Positions 35,008-44,115 of a stretch of 44,136 bases of DNA are shown in pieces. A program made the translations under genes and the position numbers. The DNA comes from Lachnospiraceae bacterium. Its GTDB lineage: Bacteria; Bacillota; Clostridia; Lachnospirales; Lachnospiraceae. The DNA lies in NCBI GenBank assembly GCA_017471325.1, contig JAFUUX010000189.1, forward strand, positions 1 through 44,136, given 5' to 3'. Under the pieces are notes generated by a model that was not told where the DNA came from, did not search any database, and worked only from the letters and a program-made list of their open reading frames with translations. Within the stretch, counting starts at the first letter, position 1, and every line of letters starts with the position of its first letter.

Positions 35008-35376
35008 ATGGTAAGCAAAGAATCAAGACAGAAGGTTCGTGAGAAGAAGCACCTGAAGATCCGCAACCGTTTCAGTGGTACGGCCGAGAGACCTCGCCTT
35101 GCGGTATTCAGAAGCAACAATCATATGTATGCACAGGTGATCGATGATGCGGCAGGCAATACCCTGGTGGCAGCATCTACCCTGGATAAGGAAGTGGCAG
35201 CGAAACTGGAGAAGACCAACAATGTGGAAGCTGCAAAGGTGCTGGGTGAAGTGATCGCAAAGCGTGCACTGGATAAAGGCATCGAGACCGTTGTATTTGA
35301 CAGAGGCGGTTATATCTATCACGGTAAAGTAGCAGCATTGGCTGAGGCGGCTAGAGAAGCCGGCTTACAGTTCTAA
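35008..35376 (+). CDS. rplR: 50S ribosomal protein L18
   Basis: 122 residues: [34 protein letters not shown] and the C-terminal [25 protein letters not shown]18 binds 5S rRNA with L5. AAGGGAGGGG precedes the start. Confidence 0.98.
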   Translation: MVSKESRQKVREKKHLKIRNRFSGTAERPRLAVFRSNNHMYAQVIDDAAGNTLVAASTLDKEVAAKLEKTNNVEAAKVLGEVIAKRALDKGIETVVFDRGGYIYHGKVAALAEAAREAGLQF

Positions 35377-35395
35377 TCCAGGAGGAAGAAAGTAT

Positions 35396-35908
35396 ATGAG
35401 ACGTGAAATCATTGATGCCAGCCAGTTGGGCGAATTAAACGATAAGGTTGTTGCGATCAAGCGTGTTACCAAGGTTGTAAAAGGTGGTCGTAATTTCCGT
35501 TTCACCGCGCTGGTAGTAGTAGGTGACGGCAATGGTCATGTAGGCGCAGGCCTGGGAAAAGCTTCCGAAATCCCTGAGGCGATCCGTAAAGGCAAAGAGG
35601 ACGCTGCAAAGCATCTTGTAACTGTAGCACGTGACGAGAACGAGAGCATTACGCATGACCAGATCGGTAAGTTTGGTTCCGCATCCGTACTGCTGAAGCG
35701 TGCACCGGGTGGTACCGGTGTCATTGCAGGCGGTCCGGCGCGTATCGTCTGCGATATGGCAGGTATTAAGAACATTCGTACCAAGTCCCTGGGTTCCAAC
35801 AATAAGCAGAACGTTGTATTGGCAACGATCAGCGGTCTTGCGGAGTTAAAGAGCCCGGAGGAAGTAGCAATGAAGCGTGGCAAGTCCGTAGACGAGATCC
35901 GGGCTTAA
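35396..35908 (+). CDS. rpsE: 30S ribosomal protein S5
   Basis: 170 residues with the dsRNA-binding fold: [27 protein letters not shown] and the C-terminal [20 protein letters not shown]5 affects translational accuracy and is the spectinomycin-resistance locus in other bacteria. CAGGAGGAAG precedes it. Confidence 0.98.
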   Translation: MRREIIDASQLGELNDKVVAIKRVTKVVKGGRNFRFTALVVVGDGNGHVGAGLGKASEIPEAIRKGKEDAAKHLVTVARDENESITHDQIGKFGSASVLLKRAPGGTGVIAGGPARIVCDMAGIKNIRTKSLGSNNKQNVVLATISGLAELKSPEEVAMKRGKSVDEIRA

Positions 35909-35934
35909 TGAATAATTGATTGGAGGAAACAACC

Positions 35935-36120
35935 ATGGCAGAGAAAACATTAAAGATCACCCTGGTAAAGTCCCCGATCGGCGCGGTTCCGAAGCATAAG
36001 AGGACGATCGAGGCTATGGGGCTTACCAAAATGCACAAGACCGTAACGCTCCCGGACAATGCGGCGACAAGAGGACAGATTCAGCAGGTAGCATATATGC
36101 TGAAGGTAGAGGAGGCTTAA
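35935..36120 (+). CDS. rpmD: 50S ribosomal protein L30
   Basis: 61 residues, starting [24 protein letters not shown]. The ATG at 35935 is used: an upstream in-frame TTG (35920) lies within the TTGGAGG ribosome binding site and would not be a start. L30 is the shortest two-strand L30 form common in bacteria. Confidence 0.97.
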   Translation: MAEKTLKITLVKSPIGAVPKHKRTIEAMGLTKMHKTVTLPDNAATRGQIQQVAYMLKVEEA

Positions 36121-36122
36121 TC

Positions 36123-36563
36123 ATGGAATTATCAAATTTAAGACCTGCTGACGGGTCTAAGCACAGCGACAATTTCAGACGTGGCCGCGGTCATGGCTCA
36201 GGTAACGGCAAGACCGCAGGTAAAGGTCATAAAGGCCAGAAGGCTCGTTCCGGCGCACCGCGTATCGGTTTTGAAGGCGGTCAGATGCCTTTATACCGCC
36301 GGATCCCGAAACGTGGTTTCAAGAACAGGAATACACTTGAGATCGTTGGGATCAACGTAAACCGTCTGGAAGTATTTGAAAACGGTGACACAGTTACGGT
36401 AGAAGCCCTGATCGAAAAAGGCATCATCAAAGATGCTGCAGATGGTGTGAAGATCCTGGGCAATGGTGAGATCACAAAGAAACTGACAGTGAAGGTAAAT
36501 GCCTTCAGTGCAGCAGCAAAAGAGAAAATCGAAGCAGCCGGCGGCAGCATCGAGGCAGTCTGA
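36123..36563 (+). CDS. rplO: 50S ribosomal protein L15
   Basis: 146 residues. The Gly/Arg-rich N-terminal extension ([22 protein letters not shown] in part) and [18 protein letters not shown] identify it. L15 helps late 50S assembly. The start is 2 nt after the rpmD stop, with GGAGGC inside rpmD. Confidence 0.98.
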   Translation: MELSNLRPADGSKHSDNFRRGRGHGSGNGKTAGKGHKGQKARSGAPRIGFEGGQMPLYRRIPKRGFKNRNTLEIVGINVNRLEVFENGDTVTVEALIEKGIIKDAADGVKILGNGEITKKLTVKVNAFSAAAKEKIEAAGGSIEAV

Positions 36564-36596
36564 TAAGACTGTCTCTCGCCGCTATGGAGGAATTTT

Positions 36597-37922
36597 ATGT
36601 TCCGGACTATAGTTAATGCATTTAAGGTGAAGGATGTCCGCAAGAGGCTGATTTATACGATTTTGATGCTTGGCATTATTCGTCTTGGAAGTCAGTTGCC
36701 GGTTCCGGGTGTAAACCGCCATTATTTTGCAGACTGGTTTGCACAGCAGAGCGGAGATGCGTTTAGTTTTTTTGACGCATTTACAGGCGGTTCCTTTACA
36801 TCGATGTCCATTTTTGCACTGGGTATCACGCCGTACATTATGGCATCCATTATTATCCAGATGCTGACGCTCTCTATTCCCAAACTGGAGGAGATGAGCA
36901 GGGAAGAAGACGGACATAAGAAGCTGAATGAAGCGACACGGTATGCAACAGTTGGTTTGGCTTTGTTTGAAGCAGTCGGTATGGCAGTAGGGTTCGGGCA
37001 GAAAGGTCTGCTGGATCCGCAGAACCAGAATGTGATCAATTACGCTACGGTTGCAGTAGCTCTGACGGCAGGTGCCGCATTTGTGATGTGGCTGGGTGAG
37101 CAGATCACGGAAAAAGGGATCGGAAACGGTTCATCCATCATTCTTGTATTTAATATTGCATCGAGGATTCCGAGTGATATTGCCGGGCTGTATCAGCAGT
37201 TTGTTGCAAGCGCAAGCAATGTTGGACGGGCTATTCTGTCTGCGATCATCATTATTGCGGTCATACTGATCACGGTCATCCTGACAGTACTTTTAAATGA
37301 TGGCGTGCGCAAGATCCCGGTCCATTACAACGGACGGAGCAATGCCAGCCGTATCGCGGCGATGGGCAATACCAATCATATCCCGCTGCGGGTGAATACT
37401 TCGGGTGTCATGCCGGTCATCTTTGCATCTTCACTGATGCAGTTTCCGGTGATCATCGTCAGTATGTTCAACCTGGATCCGGGTACCGGAGCGTGGTCGC
37501 ATATCATGAAAGCACTGCAGTCCAGTTACTGGTTCAACAGGGAAACACCGGTCTATACCCTGGGATTGCTGCTGTATGTATTTCTGGTTATTTTCTTCGC
37601 GTATTTTTATACCGCGATCACATTTAACCCGGTACTGATCTCGGATAATCTGAAGAAACGGGGCGGTTTTATTCCCGGTGTACGTCCGGGCAAGCCGACC
37701 ACAGAGTATCTGAACAATATTTTGCAGTATATCATTTTCATCGGTGCGGTTGGCCTGTTTATCGTAGTGACGATCCCGATCGTATTTAATGGGCTGTTTG
37801 GTGCAAGCGTTACTTTTGCGGGCACCAGCCTGATCATTATCGTAAGCGTTGTATTGGATGCAATGCGGCAGGTAGAAACCATGATGGTAGAACGTAACTA
37901 TAAGGGTTTCCTGAATTCATAA
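36597..37922 (+). CDS. secY: Protein translocase subunit SecY
   Basis: 441 residues with about ten membrane segments. Markers are SQLPVPGVNRHYFADW, the plug-region TALGI-like FALGITPYIMASIIIQ, the cytoplasmic loop HYNGRSNASRIAAMGNTNHIPLRVN (in part) and PGVRPGKPTTEYLNNI. It forms the Sec protein-conducting channel with SecE and SecG. ATGGAGGAATT provides the ribosome binding site. A CACTACA.../TGTAGTG hairpin (37936-37964) with only a weak T-run follows. Confidence 0.98.
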   Translation: MFRTIVNAFKVKDVRKRLIYTILMLGIIRLGSQLPVPGVNRHYFADWFAQQSGDAFSFFDAFTGGSFTSMSIFALGITPYIMASIIIQMLTLSIPKLEEMSREEDGHKKLNEATRYATVGLALFEAVGMAVGFGQKGLLDPQNQNVINYATVAVALTAGAAFVMWLGEQITEKGIGNGSSIILVFNIASRIPSDIAGLYQQFVASASNVGRAILSAIIIIAVILITVILTVLLNDGVRKIPVHYNGRSNASRIAAMGNTNHIPLRVNTSGVMPVIFASSLMQFPVIIVSMFNLDPGTGAWSHIMKALQSSYWFNRETPVYTLGLLLYVFLVIFFAYFYTAITFNPVLISDNLKKRGGFIPGVRPGKPTTEYLNNILQYIIFIGAVGLFIVVTIPIVFNGLFGASVTFAGTSLIIIVSVVLDAMRQVETMMVERNYKGFLNS

Positions 37923-37935
37923 GCAGTATACAGAT

Positions 37936-37964
37936 CACTACATCGGTAATCTGCCGGTGTAGTG
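37936..37964 (+). promoter_or_regulatory. Hairpin between secY and adk, possible weak attenuator
   Basis: The 11-bp arms CACTACATCGG and CCGGTGTAGTG (one G-U pair) have a 7-nt loop and are followed by TTTGTT. The T-run is poor, so partial termination or mRNA stabilisation are both possible. Confidence 0.5.
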
Positions 37965-38008
37965 TTTGTTCGTTCAAAGGGTTAATTTTATTAGAGGAGA
38001 GTAGGATC

Positions 38009-38650
38009 ATGAAAATCGTAATGTTGGGTGCTCCGGGTGCCGGCAAAGGTACACAGGCAAAAATGATCGCCGAAAAATACGGCGTTCCGCATGTATCTAC
38101 CGGCGATATCTTCCGGATGAATGTAAAGAATGGCACGCCGCTCGGCATGGAAGCAAAGGCATATATGGATAAAGGTGAACTGGTACCGGATGAACTGACC
38201 GTTCGCATACTGCTGGATCGCTTGGCGCAGGAGGATTGCAAAAACGGTTATGTTCTGGATGGTTTTCCGAGGACGATCCCGCAGGCGGAAGTATTGGATC
38301 AGGAACTGACCAAACTGGGGGATGCCATTGATTATGCCATCAATGTGGATGTTCCGGATGAGAACATCATCAGACGTATGTCAGGAAGAAGAGCCTGCGT
38401 GGGCTGCGGTGCCACTTATCACATCGTTCACATCCCGCCTAAGAAAGAGGGCATCTGTGATAAATGCGGCGGGGAACTGATCCTGCGTGATGATGATAAA
38501 GAAGAGACAGTTAAAAACCGCCTGAATATTTATCATGCACAGACACAGCCGCTGATCGATTTTTATACAGCAAAGGGTGTGTTAAAAACAGTGGATGGTA
38601 CAGTTGCTTCGGAAGAGGTATTTAAGGCGATCACGGAAATTTTAGGATAA
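38009..38650 (+). CDS. adk: Adenylate kinase
   Basis: 213 residues: P-loop GAPGAGKGTQA (about 7-17), STGDIFRMN, DGFPRTIPQA, and a zinc-binding lid with CVGC and CDKC pairs (about 130-153), the Gram-positive type. It interconverts AMP, ADP and ATP in the cytosol. GAGGAGAGTAGG precedes ATG. It lies between secY and map as in most Firmicutes. Confidence 0.98.
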   Translation: MKIVMLGAPGAGKGTQAKMIAEKYGVPHVSTGDIFRMNVKNGTPLGMEAKAYMDKGELVPDELTVRILLDRLAQEDCKNGYVLDGFPRTIPQAEVLDQELTKLGDAIDYAINVDVPDENIIRRMSGRRACVGCGATYHIVHIPPKKEGICDKCGGELILRDDDKEETVKNRLNIYHAQTQPLIDFYTAKGVLKTVDGTVASEEVFKAITEILG

Positions 38651-38722
38651 AGAATAGCGCATCATCGGTTCCCGGCGATGGTGTAAAATAAAATATCATA
38701 ATATAGAAAAGAGGCGTTTACA

Positions 38723-39475
38723 TTGTCAATTTCAATCAAGTCGGAACGGGAAATCGCACTGATGCGGGAATCTAACAGATTACTGGCCATCATGCATCTG
38801 GAATTGGAAAAACTGGTGACACCGGGCAGATCCACCTGGGATATCGATCAGGAAGCACGCAGATACGCGAAAGACTGCGGCTGTGGTTTGAGTTTTCTGA
38901 ATTATGAAGGATATCCGGCAGCTATCTGTATCTCGGTAAATGAAGAAGTGGTGCATGGTATCCCGAGAAAAGAAAAAATACTGCATGAAGGGGATATCGT
39001 GGCAATTGATGCGGGACTGATCTATAAAGGGTACCATTCGGATGCAGCGCGGACCTATGGCGTGGGCACCATCTCCGCGGAGAGGCAGAAACTGATCGAT
39101 GAAACCAGAAACAGTTTCTTTGAAGGCATTAAACAGGCAAAAGCAGGCAATCATTTGTTTGATATCTCGAATGCCATTGATGATTATATCTCTAAATTCG
39201 GATATGGCATCGTAAGGGATCTGGTAGGGCACGGCGTAGGCTCCAGCCTGCATGAGGAGCCGCAGATCCCGAATTTCCGGCAGAATAAGCGCGGACCGGT
39301 TCTAAGGCCGGGCATGACGCTTGCGATCGAGCCCATGATCAACATGGGGCGCGGGGATGTGGAATGGCTGGAGGATGACTGGACAGTTGTAGCGGCAGAT
39401 GGTTCACCTTCCGCGCACTATGAAAATTCCATTCTGATCACGGATGGAGAGCCTGAGATATTAAGCCTGATATGA
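38723..39475 (+). CDS. map: Methionine aminopeptidase, type I
   Basis: 250 residues. The metal ligands are visible in IDAGLIYKGYHSDAART (two Asp), GHGVGSSLHEEP (His), LAIEPMINMG (Glu) and HYENSILI (Glu). It removes the initiator Met from nascent proteins. TTG 38723 is the start, with AAAGAGGCG upstream; MSISIKSEREIALMRES is the expected N-terminus. Confidence 0.97.
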   Translation: MSISIKSEREIALMRESNRLLAIMHLELEKLVTPGRSTWDIDQEARRYAKDCGCGLSFLNYEGYPAAICISVNEEVVHGIPRKEKILHEGDIVAIDAGLIYKGYHSDAARTYGVGTISAERQKLIDETRNSFFEGIKQAKAGNHLFDISNAIDDYISKFGYGIVRDLVGHGVGSSLHEEPQIPNFRQNKRGPVLRPGMTLAIEPMINMGRGDVEWLEDDWTVVAADGSPSAHYENSILITDGEPEILSLI

Positions 39476-39479
39476 TTTT

Positions 39480-39803
39480 ATGAAAGAAAAGGATTACCTT
39501 GGTAAGCTGGTCAGGTCGACGGCCGGACACGATCAGGGAAGTATTTACCTGATCGTATCGGAAGATCCGCAGGCCGCGTATGCGGCAGACGGAAAGCGCC
39601 GGAGCTGCACAGCACCGAAAAAGAAAAGTAAAAAACACCTGCAAGCGCTGGAGCATGCGTTACCTGCCGTTGAGGAGCTCGCCCAAAGGCTCCGGCGCGG
39701 AGAGGCAGTACGGGAGGAAGAGATCAGGAAACTGATCCGCAGTTATGAAAGGGAGTACGATATATGTCAAAAGCAGACGTCATTGAAATCGAAGGAACAG
39801 TAA
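39480..39803 (+). CDS. KOW-domain RNA-binding protein (L14e-like)
   Basis: 107 residues. An N-terminal KOW/SH3-like motif ([23 protein letters not shown]) is followed by a basic, helical C-terminal half ([12 protein letters not shown] and [21 protein letters not shown]). Genes like this sit between map and infA in many Clostridia; the function is unknown but RNA or ribosome binding is likely. It starts 4 nt after map with no clear ribosome binding site, indicating coupling. Its last 40 nt overlap infA in another frame. Confidence 0.82.
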   Translation: MKEKDYLGKLVRSTAGHDQGSIYLIVSEDPQAAYAADGKRRSCTAPKKKSKKHLQALEHALPAVEELAQRLRRGEAVREEEIRKLIRSYEREYDICQKQTSLKSKEQ

Positions 39804-39982
39804 CGGAAAAGCTGCCAAACACGATGTTTAAAGTAAAACTGGAGAATGGCCATGAGATACTGGCACATATCAGCGGCAAGCTTCGCCAGAACTTTATCAA
39901 GATCCTTCCTGGGGATAAAGTAACCATGGAACTTTCTCCGTATGACCTGTCCAAAGGACGTATTGTCTGGAGAGATAAATAA
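39764..39982 (+). CDS. infA: Translation initiation factor IF-1
   Basis: 72 residues, full length: [30 protein letters not shown], then [18 protein letters not shown] and [10 protein letters not shown]. An OB-fold factor that occupies the 30S A site during initiation. It starts 40 nt inside the KOW gene; GAAAGGGAG is its ribosome binding site. A hairpin terminator/promoter follows immediately. Confidence 0.98.
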   Translation: MSKADVIEIEGTVTEKLPNTMFKVKLENGHEILAHISGKLRQNFIKILPGDKVTMELSPYDLSKGRIVWRDK

Positions 39983-39991
39983 AAAAGGCAA

Positions 39992-40014
39992 AAAAATGCT
40001 TGCAAAGCATTTTT
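39992..40014 (+). terminator. Terminator-like hairpin fused with the rpmJ promoter
   Basis: A perfect 10-bp stem: AAAAATGCTT and AAGCATTTTT with loop GCA, the right arm ending in five T. It lies 10 nt after infA. Its loop and right arm contain the -35 box of the next promoter, so termination and initiation signals overlap. Confidence 0.7.
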
Positions 40015-40028
40015 GAGCGTGATATAAT
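40000..40028 (+). promoter_or_regulatory. Promoter of rpmJ / alpha operon
   Basis: -35 TTGCAA (40000-40005), 17-bp spacer, perfect -10 TATAAT (40023-40028). The preceding AAAAAATGCTTGCA also flanks the S10 promoter -35. Confidence 0.88.
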
Positions 40029-40103
40029 CGAAAATGGTCTTTTGTCAAAGGGAGTTTTATGCTCTCTTCGTGGCGTACTTAATGTAAAGAAAGGAGGTTT
40101 GCC

Positions 40104-40217
40104 ATGAAAGTAAGATCATCAGTAAAACCGATCTGCGAAAAATGCAAGGTCATCAAAAGAAAAGGGAGGATCATGATCATCTGTGAAAATCCCAAACACA
40201 AACAGCGTCAGGGCTAA
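40104..40217 (+). CDS. rpmJ: 50S ribosomal protein L36
   Basis: 37 residues, too short for most gene calls: [20 protein letters not shown] and ending [12 protein letters not shown]. It keeps the zinc ligands (CEKC, then Cys and His), the C+ form. AAAGGAGGTTTGCC is an excellent ribosome binding site. First gene of the alpha operon from the promoter at 40000. Confidence 0.97.
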   Translation: MKVRSSVKPICEKCKVIKRKGRIMIICENPKHKQRQG

Positions 40218-40503
40218 ATAAAAAGGACGTTGTGAAAGAAGAGCGGCTGCGGCAGACATTCCGTCAAATGTTCTGCCGGAAATCGATAAATGCATATAGG
40301 AGTATAAAGCAGGCTGCATACAGCAGTTGAAAATGCTCTCCTCGAGGTGTGGTCCCACCGGGCATTTACGATTGATACTCTTTTCATGAAGAACCGAGAA
40401 ATCTTCATAAGAAAGAGGCAAGGCCGGAACGCCGGCCGGGTGCAGAGCACCCCAGTCAATTAGTAACTGTTAATGAAACCAGGAAAATGGAGGAAAAGAA
40501 AAC
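40218..40503 (+). ncRNA. Hairpin-rich leader before rpsM, candidate ribosomal-protein-binding RNA
   Basis: This 286-nt gap has no gene. It holds stems AAATGC/GCATTT (40332-40370 region, enclosing GGTG/CACC), then GGCCGG/CCGGCC and GGGTGC/GCACCC back to back (about 40422-40452). This is the position where S4 represses the alpha operon via a pseudoknot in E. coli; S4 (rpsD) is encoded downstream here too. Equivalence is inference. Confidence 0.55.
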
Positions 40504-40872
40504 ATGGCTCGTATTGCTGGTATTGATCTACCCAGAGACAAACGTGTCGAAATCGGCCTGACTTACATCTATGGTATCGGCCGTGTAAGCGCAAACAAAA
40601 TTCTTGATGCAGCAAAGGTGAACCCGGATACCCGTTGCCGTGATCTGACGGATGACGAGGTAAAGGTGATCAGTGAGATCATTGATAACGATTACATGGT
40701 AGAAGGTGATCTGCGTCGTGAGATCGCGCTGAATATCAAGCGTCTGCAGGAAATCGGATGCTACAGAGGTATCCGTCATCGTAAAGGACTTCCGGTTCGC
40801 GGTCAGAAGACCAAGACTAACGCGCGTACCCGCAAAGGCCCGAAGAAGACCGTGGCAGGCAAGAAAAAATAA
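40504..40872 (+). CDS. rpsM: 30S ribosomal protein S13
   Basis: 122 residues: [27 protein letters not shown] and the basic tail [27 protein letters not shown]13 sits in the 30S head and bridges to the 50S. ATGGAGGAAAAG precedes its start. Confidence 0.98.
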   Translation: MARIAGIDLPRDKRVEIGLTYIYGIGRVSANKILDAAKVNPDTRCRDLTDDEVKVISEIIDNDYMVEGDLRREIALNIKRLQEIGCYRGIRHRKGLPVRGQKTKTNARTRKGPKKTVAGKKK

Positions 40873-40944
40873 TTAACGGAATGTTGATTATGTGTCAATC
40901 GTAACTTGTAAACTTATATTTAATAAAGAAAGTAGGTTAGTTTT

Positions 40945-41352
40945 ATGGCAGCAAAGAAAGCAGCTCCGGCAGCTAAAAAAACAGTAAAAAAGCGTGTCAA
41001 GAAAAACGTTGAACATGGACAGGCACACATTCAGGCATCTTTCAACAATACGATCGTAACGTTGACGGATGACAACGGCAATGCTCTTTCCTGGGCATCT
41101 GCAGGTGGTCTGGGTTTCCGCGGTTCAAAGAAATCTACTCCTTATGCAGCACAGATGGCAGCTGAGACAGCGACCAAGGCGGCTCTTGTGCACGGGCTTA
41201 AGAAGGTAGATGTTCTGGTAAAGGGCCCGGGTTCAGGTCGTGAAGCAGCGATCCGTGCATTACAGGCAAACGGCCTTGAGGTTCTTACGATCCGTGACGT
41301 AACGCCGGTTCCGCACAACGGATGCCGTCCGCCGAAACGTCGTCGTGTATAA
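40945..41352 (+). CDS. rpsK: 30S ribosomal protein S11
   Basis: 135 residues. A Lys/Ala-rich N-terminal segment precedes [18 protein letters not shown], and the protein ends [17 protein letters not shown]11 forms part of the mRNA exit platform. A 72-nt AT-rich gap separates it from rpsM. Confidence 0.98.
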   Translation: MAAKKAAPAAKKTVKKRVKKNVEHGQAHIQASFNNTIVTLTDDNGNALSWASAGGLGFRGSKKSTPYAAQMAAETATKAALVHGLKKVDVLVKGPGSGREAAIRALQANGLEVLTIRDVTPVPHNGCRPPKRRRV

Positions 41353-41389
41353 TCATTTGGGAAACATTTGGTTTGGAGGATAAAAAACA

Positions 41390-42064
41390 ATGGCAGTAAA
41401 CAGAGTACCTGTACTGAAAAGATGTAGAGCATTAGGCATTGAACCTTCTTACTTGGGTGTTGAGAAATATACTCATACATCTGAGTGGAAGAAAGAAGTT
41501 GATGGCCGTAAGAAAAATATCAACAAGAGACTGGATCGTAAGATGAACGAGTCCATCCGTACCTCGCACAATGCAAACAAGAAAGTAAGCGAATACGGAT
41601 TGCAGCTGAAAGAGAAGCAGAAGGCAAAGTTCATCTATGGCGTATTGGAGAAGCCTTTCCGCAACTACTATGCAAAGGCTGACCGTATGAAGGGCATGAC
41701 CGGTGAGAATCTGATGATCCTTCTGGAGAGCCGTCTGGACAGTGTGATCTTCCGCATGGGTTTTGCACGTACCCGTAAAGAGGCGCGTCAGGTAGTAGGA
41801 CATAAGCATGTTCTGGTAAATGGAAAGAAGATCAATATACCTTCTTATCAGATCAAGGCAGGGGATGTGATCGAACTGACCGAGAAAGCAAAAGGTCTGC
41901 AGCGTTTCAAGGATATCATTGAAGTGACAGAAGGACGTATCGTACCGGAATGGCTGGAAGTGGATTATGAAGCGAAGAAGGGTACCGTAAAAGAGATCCC
42001 GAACCGTGAAGCGATCGATGTACCGGTAAACGAGATGCTGATCGTCGAGTTGTATTCCAAATAA
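41390..42064 (+). CDS. rpsD: 30S ribosomal protein S4 with extended N-terminal region
   Basis: 224 residues, about 24 longer than the B. subtilis protein. The core ([57 protein letters not shown]) is normal. Extra Lys/Asn-rich sequence lies at about residues 26-64, before SEYGLQL. The four-Cys zinc cluster of some S4 proteins is absent (one Cys only). S4 nucleates 30S assembly and may autoregulate this operon. Confidence 0.97.
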   Translation: MAVNRVPVLKRCRALGIEPSYLGVEKYTHTSEWKKEVDGRKKNINKRLDRKMNESIRTSHNANKKVSEYGLQLKEKQKAKFIYGVLEKPFRNYYAKADRMKGMTGENLMILLESRLDSVIFRMGFARTRKEARQVVGHKHVLVNGKKINIPSYQIKAGDVIELTEKAKGLQRFKDIIEVTEGRIVPEWLEVDYEAKKGTVKEIPNREAIDVPVNEMLIVELYSK

Positions 42065-42159
42065 TCCGTAGCATTGCGTTATTGCAGCATGTTTTACAGG
42101 ATGTTTATTGCAGGATAAGTTAGGAGCACAACTTCCATCAAAAAAAGGAGAAGAGCTAC

Positions 42160-43128
42160 ATGTTAGAATTCGACTTTGATAGTCCTAATATTGAAATCGC
42201 AGAGATCTCTGAGGACAAGAAATATGGCAGATTTGTCATTGAGCCTTTGGAGCGTGGCTATGGCATTACGTTGGGAAATTCTTTGAGGCGTATCATGTTG
42301 GCTTCCCTGCCGGGTGCAGCAGTCAGCCAGATCAAGATCGATGGTGTGCTGCATGAGTTTTCATCTATTCCCGGAGTAAAGGAAGATGTTCCGGAGATCA
42401 TCATGAACATCAAGTCCCTGGCGATCAAGGACAACAGTGACAATGATGAACCGAAGAAAGCGCATATTTTATATGAGGGCAATGGTACGGTAAAGGCATC
42501 CGATATTCATTTTGAAGATCCGGATGTGACCATCGTGAATCAGGATCAGGTGATCGCTACCTTAAGCGGTGCTAAGGATACCAGATTGGAGATGGATCTG
42601 CTGGTGACCAAGAACCGCGGATATGTCAGTGCAGACAAGAATAAACGGGATGATCTGCCCATCGGCAGCATTGCGATCGACTCGATCTATACACCGGTAG
42701 AGCGTGTAAATATGACCGTGGAAAATACCCGTGTAGGTCAGATCACGGACTATGACAAGCTTACTCTGGATGTGTACACGAATGGTGCCATGTCACCGGA
42801 TGATGCGGTAAGCCTTGCGGCGAAAGTTCTGAGCGAGCATTTGCGTCTGTTCATCAATTTATCCGATAAGGGCAGGCAGGCGCAGGTACTGAAAAATCAG
42901 ACCGTAGACCAGCAGAAGCAGACGCTTACCCTGAATATTGATGAACTGGAGCTTTCTGTCCGTTCTTACAACTGCTTAAAGCGTGCAGGCATCAATACGG
43001 TAGAAGAACTGACCAACAAGACACCGGACGAGATGATGAAAGTACGTAATCTGGGTAAGAAATCCCTGGATGAAGTGCTTGAAAAACTGAAAGAACTCGG
43101 TCTGCATCTGAAGGACAGCGAAGAGTGA
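42160..43128 (+). CDS. rpoA: DNA-directed RNA polymerase subunit alpha
   Basis: 322 residues. The N-terminal dimerisation domain has [28 protein letters not shown]. The C-terminal domain has [21 protein letters not shown] and [19 protein letters not shown], which bind UP-element DNA and regulators. The gene is co-transcribed with rpsM, rpsK and rpsD. AAAAAGGAGAAGAG is the ribosome binding site. Confidence 0.98.
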   Translation: MLEFDFDSPNIEIAEISEDKKYGRFVIEPLERGYGITLGNSLRRIMLASLPGAAVSQIKIDGVLHEFSSIPGVKEDVPEIIMNIKSLAIKDNSDNDEPKKAHILYEGNGTVKASDIHFEDPDVTIVNQDQVIATLSGAKDTRLEMDLLVTKNRGYVSADKNKRDDLPIGSIAIDSIYTPVERVNMTVENTRVGQITDYDKLTLDVYTNGAMSPDDAVSLAAKVLSEHLRLFINLSDKGRQAQVLKNQTVDQQKQTLTLNIDELELSVRSYNCLKRAGINTVEELTNKTPDEMMKVRNLGKKSLDEVLEKLKELGLHLKDSEE

Positions 43129-43249
43129 TCAAGAACAGTTCATGCATTTCCGGTAAGTCCAAAGAGCGCGGAGATGTAGCAGCTCCCGCACGGGCAGTAA
43201 GTCCAAAGAGCGTGCCGGTGCAGGAAAACAAAGAAGGGAGACGAAAACA

Positions 43250-43786
43250 ATGGCAGAGTACAGAAAATTAGGTAAGACTTCCAGTCAGAGAAAGGCACTG
43301 CTGAGAAGCCAGGTGACGATGCTGCTCTTAAACGGCCGTATCACAACAACGGAAGCACGAGCAAAAGAAGTAAAGAAGATCGCTGAAAAGTTGATCGCTC
43401 TTGCAGTAAAAGAGAAGGATAACTTTGAGGAAGTGACCGTTAAAGCGAAAGTACCGCAGAAGGACAAAGACGGCAAGCGCGTAAAGGAAGTAAAAGACGG
43501 CAAGAAATTCACCGTATTTGATGAAGTCGAGAAGACGATCAAGAAGGATCTGCCGTCCAGGCTGCATGCACGCCGCCAGATGCTGAAGGTATTCTATGAT
43601 GTAAAGGAAGTACCGAAGGAGAATGCCGGACGCAAGCGCAATACCAGGAAAGTTGACCTGTGCGCAAAGATGTTTGATGAGGTAGCGCCGAAATATGTGA
43701 ACCGCAAGGGTGGTTTCACACGTATCGTTAAAGTAGGTCCCCGTAAGGGTGATGCTGCCATGATGGTCATTCTGGAACTGGTATGA
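43250..43786 (+). CDS. rplQ: 50S ribosomal protein L17 with internal insertion
   Basis: 178 residues against about 120 in B. subtilis. The normal start (YRKLGKTSSQRKALLR) and end (GGFTRIVKVGPRKGDAAMMVILELV) flank an extra, highly charged block at about residues 56-103, just before LHARRQ, plus a shorter expansion near 118-135. L17 lies near the tunnel exit. Last gene of the cluster, followed by a strong terminator. Confidence 0.97.
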   Translation: MAEYRKLGKTSSQRKALLRSQVTMLLLNGRITTTEARAKEVKKIAEKLIALAVKEKDNFEEVTVKAKVPQKDKDGKRVKEVKDGKKFTVFDEVEKTIKKDLPSRLHARRQMLKVFYDVKEVPKENAGRKRNTRKVDLCAKMFDEVAPKYVNRKGGFTRIVKVGPRKGDAAMMVILELV

Positions 43787-43818
43787 TCGGCAGTTTGAAC
43801 ACATGAAGTAAAAACAGG

Positions 43819-43859
43819 ACGGTTCTGCTTGTATGAGAGTACAGACAGAACCGTTTTTT
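43819..43859 (+). terminator. Rho-independent terminator after rplQ
   Basis: A 15-nt arm ACGGTTCTGCTTGTA pairs with TACAGACAGAACCGT (13 clean pairs), followed by six T residues. It ends the alpha operon. The remaining 270 nt hold only the MITE copy. Confidence 0.93.
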
Positions 43860-43915
43860 CTTTTGGCTTTGCAGGATTGGCCATGATATCCGATCTGCTG
43901 CGACAGACGCAATTC

Positions 43916-44115
43916 GTTACTATTCACAGTCGAATCGCGCACTTGCTACTAACGTATGCAGTCCTGCTAAGTTCGCTACGCTCTCTAAGCAGGGACTTGT
44001 ATGCGCGATTACGACCCAAAACATTCCGGGAGAGAAGGGTTTTGCCCATCGCCGCAGGCGATTTTCATTGGCAAAACCCGTTACTATCACAGCACGAAGG
44101 GCTGTGAATAGTAAC
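43916..44115. mobile_element. MITE copy B, 200 bp, 8-bp target duplication with one mismatch
   Basis: Same family and orientation as copy A. Ends GTTACTATTCACAG and CTGTGAATAGTAAC are perfectly inverted 14-mers. The flanks are CGCAATTC (43908-43915) and TGCAATTC (44116-44123), identical in 7 of 8. Hairpin 2 and the right-end hairpin are nearly identical to copy A, whereas hairpin 1 contains an additional 55 nt (43948-44002) that is itself an imperfect palindrome. No coding capacity. Confidence 0.9.
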
